Program-made: the position numbers and the translations under genes | Notes under the pieces: generated by a model | Seen by the model: only the letters and a program-made list of their open reading frames with translations | Databases searched by the model: none | Told to the model about the DNA's origin: nothing | Shown here: one piece after another, positions 19,970 through 31,636 of the stretch | Layout: every line of letters starts with the position of its first letter | Position numbering within the stretch: position 1 is the stretch's first letter | NCBI GenBank assembly: GCA_900312665.1 | Contig: ONZQ02000019.1 | Coordinates: 1 to 64,000, forward strand | Source: Cephalotrichum gorgonifer | Lineage: Eukaryota; Ascomycota; Sordariomycetes; Microascales; Microascaceae | DNA length: 64,000 bases | Direction: 5' to 3'

Positions 19970-20430
19970 TTGACTTATATCAATTTCTTCTACTTTTTAT
20001 ACTTAAGACCAGGAGACACTCATTTTGTTCAGGCAGATAATTTATTAAGGAATATACTTTATCTCTTCTGAAGATCTGATTATCTAGCTCATATGTGAGC
20101 ATGGCGCTGGAGCCTCAGTCCTGAGGATGTGACTTACTGGATAAACTGTGACTCTGATGACCTCTTTATAAGACACCCTCTTGATCTGATGATTCGGAAC
20201 TTATATAGATTGTTGATCAATTATACTGCTACCTAGATCCTGAGCGTCGAGACTGAGGCTCTACTGGTTTGCCTGCTCGGTGCAGGTAGCTACCTACGAG
20301 TAGGTCCAAGCTCTCCCTGAGCTTCTCCTATTAGGTTTGGGAGACCCTGTTGGGCTCAGAATCCTGATGCTGGGTTCCTCTGCATCACCTCATTGATATG
20401 AAAGTTTGTGGTGCTAGTTGCCTCTAGGAG
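19970..20430 (+). repeat. Dispersed repeat, inverted copy of 28375-28830
   Basis: Long stretches match the reverse complement of 28375-28830. Examples are TTTTGTTCAGG...AAGGAATATACTT near 20030-20060, TGAGGCTCTACTGGTT near 20248, and CAGAATCCTGATGCTGGGTT near 20360. The copies differ mostly by C/T and G/A. It is probably part of a transposable element (an LTR or non-coding end), but no coding part was found. Confidence 0.75.
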
Positions 20431-21345
20431 CAGTCTTGTGGCTAGTATGAGCAATATCAAGGTAGTAAAGAGAATAAATAGGACATAGAATAACCCCAGC
20501 TCTAAAAAATAACACCTCAGTTAATACTTCCACAGCCCTATGTTAGTATGAGCGGTTTTCCAGCTAGCTGCCCCCACGCTCATGATGATCGTCCATCGCC
20601 TCATCTCAGATAGGACCGTCCATGCGGGCCAGTCCAGATCCACTCCCTCACAGGAGGGTCTTTAGAGTATTAGTAAGCTAGTACTTCAGAGATGTGATAG
20701 CCTGGCAGGCTGTATAACATGTTCGGACGGTAGAGAGATGTGGCTATGAGGTCCCATTATCAATGGAAACCACTATAGGCCTCAGGAAAGGGGGTAGGGG
20801 GGGGGGGGGTCTAGAGTCCTATTATTGCTGTTCTTACCGAAAAAGTACCCTTTAGCGTACCCACCTCCAGTGGGTGGGCCTGATTGGGTGGGTAGCTTCC
20901 CTCACGGTGCCTGCGGCATTATAGGCATGCTTTGTGATTAGGAGCTTGGCTAGCGCCAACGTGGGGGAGTGGGGGACTTAGGGTTTAGGCTGGACAGAGA
21001 GGTTAGCCTCCTAATACTTTAGGGCTCTCATCTCGCACATATTGTGATAGCTCTTTCCCTCTTTTTCATCCTTAGAGACACGCAGCCAATCGTGCCCTTC
21101 ACATACAACACCCTGTGCCGTTGAATGAGGGCATCCATATGTGGATATTGTGTAGCTACCCCATACTAATCATAGGTGGCTGACCGGTGAATGCTCGGTG
21201 GAACCGCGGGATCCACACCACAGGGCGGCAGCTTCCAAGAATCGAAGCAGTTAGCAGATATATACATCAGTTCCTGTCGCTTGCGAGCCTGCTCTTATAC
21301 GATATTTATCCCTCTGAAACATTTCAACTTCACAACTTTTTGACC
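20431..21345. other. Upstream region of the NRPS-like gene, with a 13-G run
   Basis: No ORF is supported. A homopolymer of 13 G occupies 20797-20809. The stretch between about 21000 and 21345 is the likely promoter and 5' leader of the gene starting at 21346; a C/T-rich segment lies at 21050-21070. Confidence 0.45.
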
Positions 21346-24300
21346 ATGCCAATCCTCGACACCACCAAGGATCTGTCCGCCCTCTTCACGCAGCAGGTCA
21401 AAGCCACGCCTGATCTCGTTGCGTTAGAGGACGACAAGCATGCGTACACGTACCAGCAGCTCCACGACAAGGTTGCTGCCCTCGCCGACCGCCTCCGGGG
21501 TCATGGAGTAGGCCGCGACTCTCTGGTTGGCGTGCTTCTCCCGCGATCCGCAGACTATGTGATCGCCTGCTTGGCTGCCCTGTGTGCCGGTGGTGCCTTC
21601 CTGGTCCTGGAACTGGCGTATCCCCCTAACCTGCTTGCGGACGTGCTTGACGATTCGCAGCCAACAGTCGTCGTCACCATCAGCGCTGAAGCCGGAAAGT
21701 TCAAAAAGGGAGCGGCACTCATCGTCTTGGACCAGGACCCACCAACGGTGAATGGGAATAATCACCTGGAAGATTCCGAGTCCGAGCCTGAACTCACGCT
21801 GCCACCTCTGCCCGAGGAGACCGATCTTGACAGATTGTCATTCGTCGCGTACTCGAGCGGAACGACAGGGAAACCAAAGGGGATAACCATCCCACACAGA
21901 GCGGTAGTCCTTTCATACGACTTCAGATTTGCCCTCTCGAACCTCCATCCCGGCGACAGAGTGGCCTGTAATGTCTTCTTCGTGTGGGAGATGATACGCC
22001 CGCTCCTGCGAGGTGCAACAGTTGTGGCTGTTCCTGATGAAGCAAGCTACGACCCGCGAATGCTCGTGGATCTGCTTGCCAACAAGAAGATCACCGAGAC
22101 ACTGTTTACTCCCACGCTATTCGCTGCTGTCCTTGCCCGGCATCAAGCACTCAGCACTCGCCTGCCCAACCTAAAGACCGTCTGGCTGAACGGCGAGGTG
22201 GTGGCAACGGACCTTGCGCGCCGTGGTATCCAGGCCTTGCCCAACACCCGTCTCCTGAACCTGTACAGCGCCTGCGAGACACATGACCTTGCAGGAGGTG
22301 ACATCAGGGACATGCTCGGCCAGATCGACAAGGACGCCCCTTACTGTCCTGTCGGACCGCCTTTGATTAACCGGAAACACGTCTATATCCTGGACGAGAG
22401 TGGTCAGAGGGTCGAAGAAGGTGAGAGTGGCGAGCTGTTTGTGGGTGGACATTTGCTTGCCCGAGGATACCTCAACCTTCTCGAGACTACCGCCAAAGCA
22501 TTCATTCGCAATCCTTACAGCTCCAAGAACGGTGCTCGCATGTACAGGACCGGCGACAAGGCAAGGATGCTTCCCAACGGACTGCTCGAGATCACCGGTC
22601 GTGTTGGTGCTATGATCAAGATCCGAGGTTATTCAGTCGTCCCCGGCAAGGTCCAAAGCGCCATCGTCAAACACCTGTCGGTCCGTCATTGTGTGGTTGT
22701 ACCCCATGGTGAAGGTATTGACCGGCAACTAGTTGCATACTTTGTTTGTGATCAAGAGGTACGTACAATCAGAGCCAAGCAGGATTATGACTGACATTTT
22801 GGTCAGTCCTCGGCCGAACGCCCTGTGGTAGAGGTTGATAAGACGGGCCGCAGCTCGACAGCAAGGCGCATGCTCATGCCGTTCCTCGCTCATTACATGA
22901 TCCCGTCCTTATGGGTAGAGCTCGCAACGCTGCCCACTAGCGACGTGTCTGGAAAAGTCGATCTCAAGAACCTGCCCCCGCCAAGACCCACCTCGCCTAC
23001 TAGCAGTGCTCGCAGATTCGAGCAGAGCCCCATCGCTATCGAGGAGGTCACCGAATGCTGGGCCTCGGTTCTGGGCGTCAACGCGAGCACCATCACAGCC
23101 GAGTACAACTTCTTCGATCTTGGTGGCCACTCCCTCTTGTTGGCCGACTTGGCCGCCCGCATGTCTAACACGTTCGGTTTCCGAGTCCCTGTCGCACGCC
23201 TTGCCGACCCAGCAACACTCAACGGTCATCTGGACACCGTCAGAGCGATCCGAGATGGCCATACAGCCGCGGTTCAGGAGAACCTCCCACAGGTCCTGCG
23301 TGCCGACTCTGTTCTTGACCAGGACATACAGCCTACGAACCCCACGGCCTGCGCTCTCAAGGATGCCAAGACTGTCTTCCTCACTGGTGTCACTGGTTTC
23401 TTGGGTGCTTTCCTTCTCAAGGACTTGCTGCACACCACATCAGCAACCATCATCTGCATGGTCCGGTTCACCGATTCCTCCCAAGATGATGTCCCTGCCG
23501 GTATCGCCAGGATACGTCGAAATCTGTTGGACTTTGGTCTCTGGAACGATTCGATCATGGAACGTGTCGAGATTCTGCCCGCTAACCTGTCACGCAGACG
23601 TTTCGGACTCTCCCCTGATGCTTTCAAGAAGCTGGCTGAGCGTACTGATGTGATCGTCCATGCTGGAGCCACCGTCAACCTGGTATATCCCTACGCAGCG
23701 TTGCATAAGGCCAACGTCGGTGGTACCAGGGAAGTATTGCGTCTTGCAGCACAGGGTGGTGCTACCGTACAATACATCTCGACAAATGGCGTACTTCCGC
23801 CAGGCCCAGGCCGTGAGGGGTGGTCAGAAGACGCCAACCTGCCGGTGGACGATGTGCCTACCAAGCTTGCTGATGGCTACGGCCAAACCAAGTGGGTAGC
23901 TGAGCAGCTCGCTCTGGAAGCCAAGAACCGCGGCATGCCTATCAAGATCCATCGCCTTGGCACAATCAGCGGACACAGCGAGACAGGTGCAGCCAACGCT
24001 TGGGATCTGCTGACAGCCTTGATAGTCGAGTCGGTCCGCATCGGCTACTATCCCGATGTCAAGGGGTGGCGCGCGGAAATGACGCCCGTCGACTTTGTCA
24101 GCAGGGCCATCATGCATCTCAGCAACCGGATGGATGCCGAGCAGACTGTTTTCCACATTGGTGATCCCAACCCTGTCGACATCAGCCAGGTCTTCAACCA
24201 TCTCAATTCTCTTGGCTACCCAACCCGACCGCTCGAGTTCGAGAAGTGGGTTTTGCTCTGGGATGACAAGCGAGGCTCGGTCAAGGGAGGAGACGGTGCT

Positions 24301-25272
24301 TTCACTGTTGACATCCTCCGCAGTGGTATGCCAAGCATTGAATTCCTGAGGGACGTCGTCGTGATCGACAACAGCAAGACCAGGCCGTTGCGCTCAGCTG
24401 TCGAGCGCCCAAAAGTCGACCAAGTCCTCCTCGAGACGTACACCCGTCACTGGTATGCCCGTGGTTGGCTGCCCAAGCCACCCTGTCAGAACCACGCCGT
24501 TAGTGGATCCGCGAGTCTGCTTCCCGAGCGGAGCCCTCTTTTCGGCAAGGTTGCCGTCGTCATGGGCGCATCGTCGGGCATAGGGGCTGCCACCGCCGCC
24601 GCCCTCGCCCGCGAAGGCTGCCACGTCGCTCTTGCCGCGCGCCGTATCGACGCCCTCGAGGATCTCAAGAAGCGCATCGTGATCGGCCAAGGCAAGATCA
24701 TCATCCATAAGACGGACGTCACAGACAAGGCGCAGGTGGAAGCTCTTGTTACCGAAGCTGAGAAGCAGCTCGGCCCGGTCGACGTGTTCGTGTCCGTCTC
24801 GGGCGTCATGTATTTTACTATGATGGCCAACACTCAGACGGAGCAGTGGAACCAGACGGTCGACGTGAACTGCAAGGGGCTCCTGAACGTGATATCCAGC
24901 GTCGTCCCTTCGATGCTCAAGCGCGGCAAGGGCCACCTCGTCGCTATCTCGTCCGACGCGGGGCGTAAGGTCTTTCCCGGCCTCGGCGTCTACTCGGCCT
25001 CCAAGTTCTTCGTCGAAGCCACGCTGCAGGCGCTGCGCGTCGAGACGGCGGGCACAGGCCTACGCGTCACCAGCGTGCAGCCGGGGAACGTAGCGACGGA
25101 TCTGCTTAGCCTGAGTACGGACCAGGAGGCACTTAAGAAGTATGGTGAGCCGAGCGGGGCTAAGGTGCTTGAGCCTGAGGACGTGGCGGCGAGTATTATA
25201 TTTGCGCTGAGGCAGCCGGAGCATGTAGGTATTAATGAGGTTATGATTGAGCCGAGGGATGAGCCGATTTAG
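21346..25272 (+). CDS. NRPS-like A-T-R-SDR carboxylate reductase (glycine betaine reductase-like)
   Basis: Two exons (21346-22758, 22807-25272; 48-nt intron) encode 1292 residues. The ATG at 21346 (MPILDTTKDL) is preferred over an in-frame ATG at 21187, which adds an unrelated leader. Domains in order are: adenylation, about 10-470 (YSSGTTGKPKG, LYSACE, YRTGDKARM); thiolation, about 545-610 (FFDLGGHSLL, pantetheine Ser near 580); NAD(P)-binding thioester reductase, about 660-1020 (TGVTGFLGAFL, YGQTKWVAE); and a second short-chain dehydrogenase, about 1050-1290 (GASSGIGAATA, YSASKFF). There is no condensation domain. This A-T-R-R order and length match the fungal glycine betaine reductase ATRR, which reduces glycine betaine by way of the aldehyde to choline. 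The FFVWEM segment may contribute to its aromatic substrate cage. All motifs are intact and there is no RIP damage, although repeats surround the gene. Confidence 0.85.
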
Positions 25273-25439
25273 GAATTTGTAAATAATAACGACGGGGCAT
25301 ACGGATGTTAACTTGACTTTTCCGTAATGTTTTCCTTTTGCTTAGTCCTTTTTAAGTCTGCGGGAAGCTATCCGGAGCAGAAGTCGAGAGGTACCTCTCG
25401 CGGCCGTAAGCCTCTCCGGCTCGGTCTCTCTCCCCCGAC

Positions 25440-25725
25440 CCTATAAGCTACCCTCGCCGCCCCGTCTCTCCGTGGCTGAGTACCTCCGCCTCCGTGATCA
25501 GCAGCGGTGTTCGGTTATGCTTGTCCTTCGAGTCAACATCGGCCTTGGATGTGTTAAGTAGGAGCCTGCCGAGCCCCTCATCCCCGCTCTTGTCGGCCAA
25601 CAATAGTGGCGTCCGAATACCGTGTTCCTTCGAGTCGACAAGCAGCAGATCGGCGATTGGCATATCCGCTCGAGCAGCAGCAAAGGATAGTGGAGTCCGG
25701 CTAAGGGTGGTCTATATCTATCCAA
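25440..25725 (-). pseudogene. Ankyrin-repeat fragment
   Basis: The minus frame reads SRTPLSFAAARAD, then GIRTPLLLAD and ADVDSKDKHNRTPLL, i.e. about three ankyrin units (x-x-G-x-TPL-x-x-A). Stops flank the fragment on both sides and no start or partner domain is visible. It probably comes from an NLR-type or ankyrin protein like the intact one at 40.6 kb. Confidence 0.55.
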
Positions 25726-26540
25726 CTAGTACTTCGCATTGGCAGGAGTATTATCTTGATGGCAGCGACGTCGTTGGCCCGTACGGCCGCATGGATGGGG
25801 GAAACCGGCGCGACATGTCATGGCCGGCTGCAACACAATATACGAGGCATAGCGTCTCGGCACTACGGCAGCAGTATTGACTGCTTCTGGTTATGAACCA
25901 CCCCCCCCCCCCCCCGGGGCCCAAAGGCATTAGCCTCTGGTTTCCTAGAGATCCTCTAAGGTCGGCCGAGGGTCTAAGTATTTAAGGTCCTCTTCCCGCT
26001 CCTACGTCCTGCTCTTCTCTTCTTCCCTTCCTCTCTCTATCTTATCTCTTCTCCTCAGAATAGGAACTACAATTGAGGGTCATAAATTTGACGACAGACG
26101 ACAGACAACCCTACTTATACGCGCCACGAAACATGCGCGCACCCCCCTCCGACTTGTTTTCCCTCCTGCATCCTTCAAAAATTACTCCCCTACGTACCTT
26201 TGGTACGGAAATAACCGTCAATCGATAACGAAACGAATCCTTGTCTCTCGAAGCTCGTGCAGCAATTCATGCGTGTGTAGCGGCTGGTCAAAGTCCTAGC
26301 CTCGTCGCGCGCGCCTTCTAGATCAACCGCTCCGCAGTCTACAGGATAGTCAAACGCTTCGATGAGCGGAAGGACTTTAAATCTAGGCCTAAAATTAGGC
26401 ACCCTAGAACTCTAGATGCTAGAGAAGAACGTCAGCTCGTCCGCTTAGCCAGGCGGTTTCCGAAGGTCTCGTGGCGTGCCCTTATCTAACCTGATGGAGC
26501 ACACGTATTTCTCAGCACAGTTAAGAGGATTATACGCCGA
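25726..26540. other. Gene-poor stretch with a 15-C run
   Basis: No coding feature is supported. Position 25901-25915 is a homopolymer of 15 C followed by GGGGCCC. A C/T-rich segment lies at about 26000-26060. Confidence 0.5.
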
Positions 26541-26544
26541 CGCG

Positions 26545-28240
26545 CCCGGGTGAGTTCTGCTTGCTGAGAATTAGGCTGGGGAGTAGGGACAGCATCATTG
26601 AGTATGACATGGCCGTTGCGAGCTGGGAGACCGATGAGTACGAGGCGCTGAGCTATACATGGGGCAGCAGCCCCTTCGTTGCAATGTGCATCAATGGCGA
26701 GCACTGCACTGTCGACTACAAGCTCTATTGTATGATTTATACACTGCAGTGCCCTGATTAGGCTCGAGTCCTCTAGATCGACCAGGTATACATCAATCAA
26801 ATGGATAACGATAAGAAGGCCTGCCAGGTCCAGTGTATGCGCTAAATCTATCAAAATACTAAAAGTGTAGTTGTGTAGCTTGGTGAGAGTAATAGTGGCC
26901 TGGGCTAGGTGGTCTAGCAAACAAAGGACCTCGTGGTGAAGGGCTCTTCTACTGCTGTCATGTCTTAGCCTGAGCCGCCTACATATCTGGTCCACCTATA
27001 CCGCAACCCATGGTAGGGGCAGGTCTGGATCATCCAGGAGGTGATACTGGCATGTGAGATCAAGATCCAGAGTGACGAATATACCATCGAGTGGGATGAT
27101 GTCTGCTAGTTTGTGCAGTCAGCTGAGGTGAGGGCCTACCTCGAGATTCCTGATGAGATATTCTACTTTATATAGTATGTAGACTACTTCCGAGATGCTT
27201 CGAAGAGTGACCTGGAGCTAGGGATGCTAGGCCTTATCTGGTAGTTCCAAGCTCAAAAGGCTACCAACCTCTGCGATAAGGTCTTCACTCTTTGCAGCCT
27301 GATCAAGTCTGCTGCCTACAAGGCCTAAGTGTTGGTGAGATATGATGTTTCCTCCAGAGAGGTCTACTGTACATTCATCAAGGAGGACATCTGCCAGTAC
27401 AGCTCCCTCACATTGCTTGCCCTCGGGGATGCTTTCAATATATCATCAGATTATGGCTACTGGTACTACAGATGGGCGGATTGTAGCCACTATTAGCAGA
27501 TATGAACACTGTTCTGGTCTGGCAGCCTTCTCGAACCTGAGCTCCCCTATCTTGACCAGGAGTACTACATAGTAGGCATAACTTCTCTGCAGATTCGGAC
27601 GAACCTTGTCGACCTTGAAATCCTCGTAGTCAAGGGGTTCGTATATGATGCTATCAAGGACTTGGGCCCATAGTATAAGCAGGATTCGAGTGACGATGAG
27701 TATTGTAGGATGATTACCAAGTGGTAAACTCTTGCTACTGGGCCTTGGTCAGCAGAAGATAGGCTTGAAGATACCTTCAGGTAGACCCTGACCACTGGCA
27801 AATGGACTTCGGATATCATATTAAGCTGGAATAATATAGAGTATCAAAAATACTATAATACAGGGTATATAAGCTGGCAGATGGTTATGATAAAGGGGGG
27901 GTTGTTCAGACTGGCTAACCTTAAGGTAGAGGAAGGTGATGTTGTTTATATACTTCTAAGGTTTCCGGTACCATTTATCCTCTAGAAGTTGGATTATACT
28001 AGCATATCCCTTTTTCATATACATACCTACTCAATAGAGCTCCGATGCAGTAGGGAAGTACAACTGAACTGTTATATCTCTAATCTATATATCTTGATCG
28101 GGCAGATGTACTCTATAAGGTGATATCCTGGAATGGCGACCTGGAGCAAGGTTTAGAAGATGGCAATGTTCATCTGGAAGAGTTCTTTTTCGAATAGAGA
28201 GGATGAGCCCATAAAACTGATGAGCGACTAATAGTGTATT
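26545..28240 (+). pseudogene. HET-domain (heterokaryon incompatibility) protein, RIP-inactivated
   Basis: One frame carries a nearly full-length HET protein interrupted by many stops. The domain core YEALSYTWGSS, then V-L-stop-IDQVYINQMDND, IYQNTKSVVV-stop-LGES and W-stop-GQVWIIQEV match the canonical ALSYTWG, LWIDAICINQ, VWLG and WWxRVWxxQE blocks. Most stops (TAG) stand where Trp or Gln is expected, as RIP yields. Downstream parts typical of HET proteins persist (CDKVFTLCSLI, VLVRYDVSSREVYCTFI and, near the end, KVEEGDVVYILL-x-FPVPFIL). Functional members trigger cell death upon fusion of incompatible hyphae; this copy cannot be translated. Confidence 0.85.
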
Positions 28241-28374
28241 TTTTTAATAGAGGTTATTCATAAGGGAGGATGTTGGCTTCTAAAATGGCACCGCCCCTGT
28301 GGCAGGGTAGTGGGGTGTGTATAAGAAGTATTTGGTATCTGGCTGTGTATGCCTGCCCCTCACTGCTGGTGCCA

Positions 28375-28830
28375 CTGAAAATGATGGCAGTGAGGTGATG
28401 CAGGGGAACCCAGCATCAGGATTCTGATTCCAATGGGGTCTCTCCAACAGTGTAAGCTCGGGACGAGCTTACACCTACTCGCAGGTGGCCGCCTATACTA
28501 GACAAGTGAACCAGTAGAGCCTCAGCCTTGAGGCTCGGGATCCGAGTCGCTGTATAGTTGATCAATAATCCACACAGCTCTTGGATTATCAGGTCAAGGG
28601 GGCGGGTCGCAGGAGGCCGTCAAAGCCGCAAGTCTTCGAGTGAGAGTTGTTCAGAATTGAGGTCACATCCTCAGAACCGATACTGTAATCCCAGGCTCAC
28701 ATACAAGCTGAACAATCGGGTCCTCGAACAAAAATGAAGTATATTCCTTGGTCAACTATCTCCCCTGAACAAAACGAGAGCCTCTTCAGCCTTAAGTACC
28801 AAAATCAAAGGAATTGATGCGAGTCAGGGG
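28375..28830 (-). repeat. Dispersed repeat, inverted copy of 19970-20430
   Basis: The reverse complement matches 19970-20430 (blocks CAGAATCCTGATGCTGGGTT, GAGGCTCTACTGGTT, AAGGAATATACTT). This copy is richer in GC, so the 20 kb copy has lost more C:G pairs. The two copies flank the NRPS-like gene and the HET pseudogene in opposite orientations. Confidence 0.75.
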
Positions 28831-28968
28831 GGGGGTCCCTGGCCTCTGGGCCGGTTCCACCGAGCTGCTGTGCCAGGTCCAATCAGACTTTCCACCCTGC
28901 CCCACCTCAGCAGAATCCGCTCGATTTGGCGGCACTGGCAGCAACTTCTCTCTTTATCGAGAAAGAGA

Positions 28969-29292
28969 CTTATTATTAAGATAAATTAAATATCTATCTA
29001 TAGAATAACTATAGATTAACTATTATCTAAGAAAAGAAAAGATAACTAGCTATATAGTAAAGAGTATAGTTTAAATAATAATGATCTTCTTTAAGATTAT
29101 AGTCTAATATGATCTCCCTTTGATATCAGATTATTAGATTACTATAATCTAATGATCTCCCTAGATTATAGATCATCCTGATCTACTGATCTATTCCTGA
29201 TTAGTTCTCCCTTATATATATATCTGTGATTCTACCTTATATCACCACCTCATATATGACTGTAAGCATCGAGGAATGTTCATTTCATGACA
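28969..29292 (-). repeat. LTR of gypsy-like element (copy 2)
   Basis: This matches 975-1310 in the same orientation and ends in the same TTTCATGACA (minus-strand start TGTCATGAAATGAACATTCC). It is more AT-rich than copy 1, i.e. further RIP-mutated. No gag follows on the minus strand; the left end abuts unrelated DNA, so it is a truncated or solo LTR. Confidence 0.65.
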
Positions 29293-29310
29293 TTCCACTA
29301 TCTTTAAATC

Positions 29311-29329
29311 AACTCTTTAAGAGTTGAAT
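29311..29329. repeat. 19-bp palindrome
   Basis: TCAACTCTTTAAGAGTTGA is a near-perfect palindrome just outside the LTR copy. It recalls the hairpins near 33.6 kb and may be the end of a small element. Confidence 0.4.
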
Positions 29330-29711
29330 TGAGAATAATGGTTAGGGCTTTTTCGAGTCTCATGAGGCCTTATTTGAGTCAATTAATATATATGCAAGGC
29401 CTCGAGGCTATGCTTTTATAACCCGGAGGTCAACACGGGAGAAAAATGGCTATGCGACCGCAGCCGTCAGTTACCCTCGGTGTTGGAGGTCTGGATGTAA
29501 CTGCTTGAGCGACGAGAGTTGTGGTAGTGGCCTAAACTGTGCTTATGTCGTCATCTCCAGGACCGCTCCTTACTCGGTGTGTGCGAGACCTCCGCCGCTG
29601 GTAATCAGGCCTTACAGCACGTCCTGCCACGATCACTTCACCCCCAAGCCCCTCACTCCTCTCGGCCCCGTTAATGCTCGCAAAAGAAAAAGGTCCTCTG
29701 CCAAGGTCGAA

Positions 29712-31636
29712 TCAGAAATGGGAACCCCGGATAGTCACATAAGTCCCTGAACTCACCTCCATCATATCGTCCGTAATTCTGCTATTCTCATCACTCCGCT
29801 CATCCATCAACCGCTCCCTCATCTCCATAGCCTTCTCCCACGAGACGGGAAAGTCCACCATGCCGATCGCGTGCTCCCTTAGCTCGGGCGGCAGCCGGCT
29901 TAGCGCGTACCTCCTGTGCAGCTCCTCGGCCCACCAGTCCCTCCTCTGCGGCGGCACGTTGCTCGTGGAGAGGATCCTGCGACCAGGATCAACTAAGAAC
30001 ATCGCCAGGATCTTCCTGTGCCCCGGTCTCCCCTTATCTTGTAGCGAGAACGGCTGCACCTGGTGTTGCACGCAATTCGGAAACGCAAGGACCCTGCCCT
30101 CGCACGTCAGCGCGCGTCCGAGCGGCTGTATCGCGGTGCCATCTTGCTCTACGCCAAGGTACGCCTCCAGGGCGGCGTGCTCGTTCTGCTCGGGGATCAT
30201 TCTTATAGCATCCTCGTCCATCGCCTGCCGGAATGCAAGGTGACTGTCGCTGATGTTGTCCTGGTCGTAGTAGTAGATCGCTGACGCGCAGATCATCTCG
30301 TTGAAGCCGCCCTCCACGTGCCAGGACCCGCCCTTATACTCTGGCTTCTCGGGGGCTAGGTGGATGTTCGCGAGCTTGAAGATGACCTGCAGGCCCTCTG
30401 GGTACTTCTCCCTGAAGTCCACCCTCTTCGAGTCGTTCTTTAGCTCGGCCTGCGGGATGTACGACCGCGGCTCGCGCTGCTTGAGGATGCGGTTATCGTG
30501 CCGCCACTCATGCCAGTCGTCCTCCCAGAGGAACTCGTCGTCCGGGTCGTGGGAGCCGCCGCTCTCGCTGTAGTCGTGGGGAGTGCCGTCCGCCGCGCAG
30601 GCGGTCTCCTTGGCGGGGTCATACCACCCGTCCGCCGCGCCTTCCTCCCGGTCGGGGACGTGGTACAGCAGGCCCTCTGGGAACTCCCAGTCCTCCGACC
30701 CGCTGGTCACACCTTAATGCGGCGTCGGTCGTGGAACCCACTAAGGCACTCCTCCCACACAGGGATGGTAGCGCCGACGACGGCCTCAAGGACCTCGTAA
30801 AGGGCGCGGTGCTTCTCCGGGTGCAGGTTGTTAATGTAGCCCTGCAGCCTAGCTCCAACTTCGGTAAGCTTGACATCAGTAGGGAGCCACTGGAAGGAAC
30901 CCCACTCGTAGGGCCCGCTACTGCGGGAGCGGGAGGGCTTGAACTCGTCCACAATGGTGCCCTTGCCGATGTACTCCAAACAGCCGTCCAGGGGCACCTT
31001 CCTGTCATGGACCACCCGGGTCAGGCCATAGGCGACAGGGTAGAGCGACGGGTGCAGGAGGTCGAGGACCATATTGTCAGAGCGCGGGTGCCAGTCCTTC
31101 AGGCGGTCGGGGACATCCTCAAGGATCCTGACGCCCTGGCAGAGGGACTTCCTCAAGGACTCAGAGATCATGCGATCGGACTTGACGATGGTGAGCTCGC
31201 CGTCAAAGACATTCACGAGGCCCGTCTCCTTGAAGATCTCCGCCTTGTCCCGAAGCTCCGTAATGCACTGCTCATCAATTAGCTTTCCCACCTCAATCCT
31301 TAGATCCACGGACAATTCAAGACCCACAAAGTCAAACATCTCTGTCGAGAGGATCACGTCTCCGTCAAGCTCCTCGGGTTTCTGGGCCGCCTCTGCGCGC
31401 CACTTCTCTATAATGGTTTCGTCAAAGACCTTACGCTCCCACTCGGGCTTGTCGGTGATGTCGGAGATGAAGGCCATCATCCGCTGCTCGCGTAGTGTGA
31501 CGCCTCGGCTGGCCCAGGAGTACATGCCCGACCACGGGGAGGCGAGCGCGGAGGGGAACATCGTCTCAGGCCTCGCGTTGATAGGGAGGCCGGCGCCGGG
31601 GACGCGGAGCGGGGTGGGGACCTCCTCGGACGCCAT
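29712..31636 (-). pseudogene. DUF4246 fungal protein with 2-nt frameshift
   Basis: The first frame starts at MASEEVPTPLRVPG (31636) and stops at 30707; the second continues to 29712. Together they give a full-length DUF4246 protein of about 640 residues. At the junction AAG-GTGTG-ACC the TG dinucleotide is duplicated. With one TG removed the reading is IKV-TSGSEDW, which joins the frames seamlessly, so a single 2-nt insertion (30708-30712) breaks the gene. Family features are INNLHPEKH, LQVIFKLANIHL, GGSWHVEGG-x-NEMICASAIYYYD and FPN...QHQVQPF...GHRKIL. The HVE, distal His and Arg pattern resembles 2OG-Fe(II) oxygenases (inference). Function is unknown. A recent mutation or assembly error is possible because the rest is undamaged. 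Confidence 0.75.

Noticed and set aside
25901..25915. Homopolymer runs (13 G at 20797, 15 C at 25901, 14 C at 33328) as functional elements
   Set aside because: Long G/C runs are common in repeat-derived fungal DNA and are error-prone in assembly; no function can be inferred.
29505..29750. 81-codon plus ORF
   Set aside because: No similarity or motif; it overlaps the 3' end of the DUF4246 gene on the other strand.
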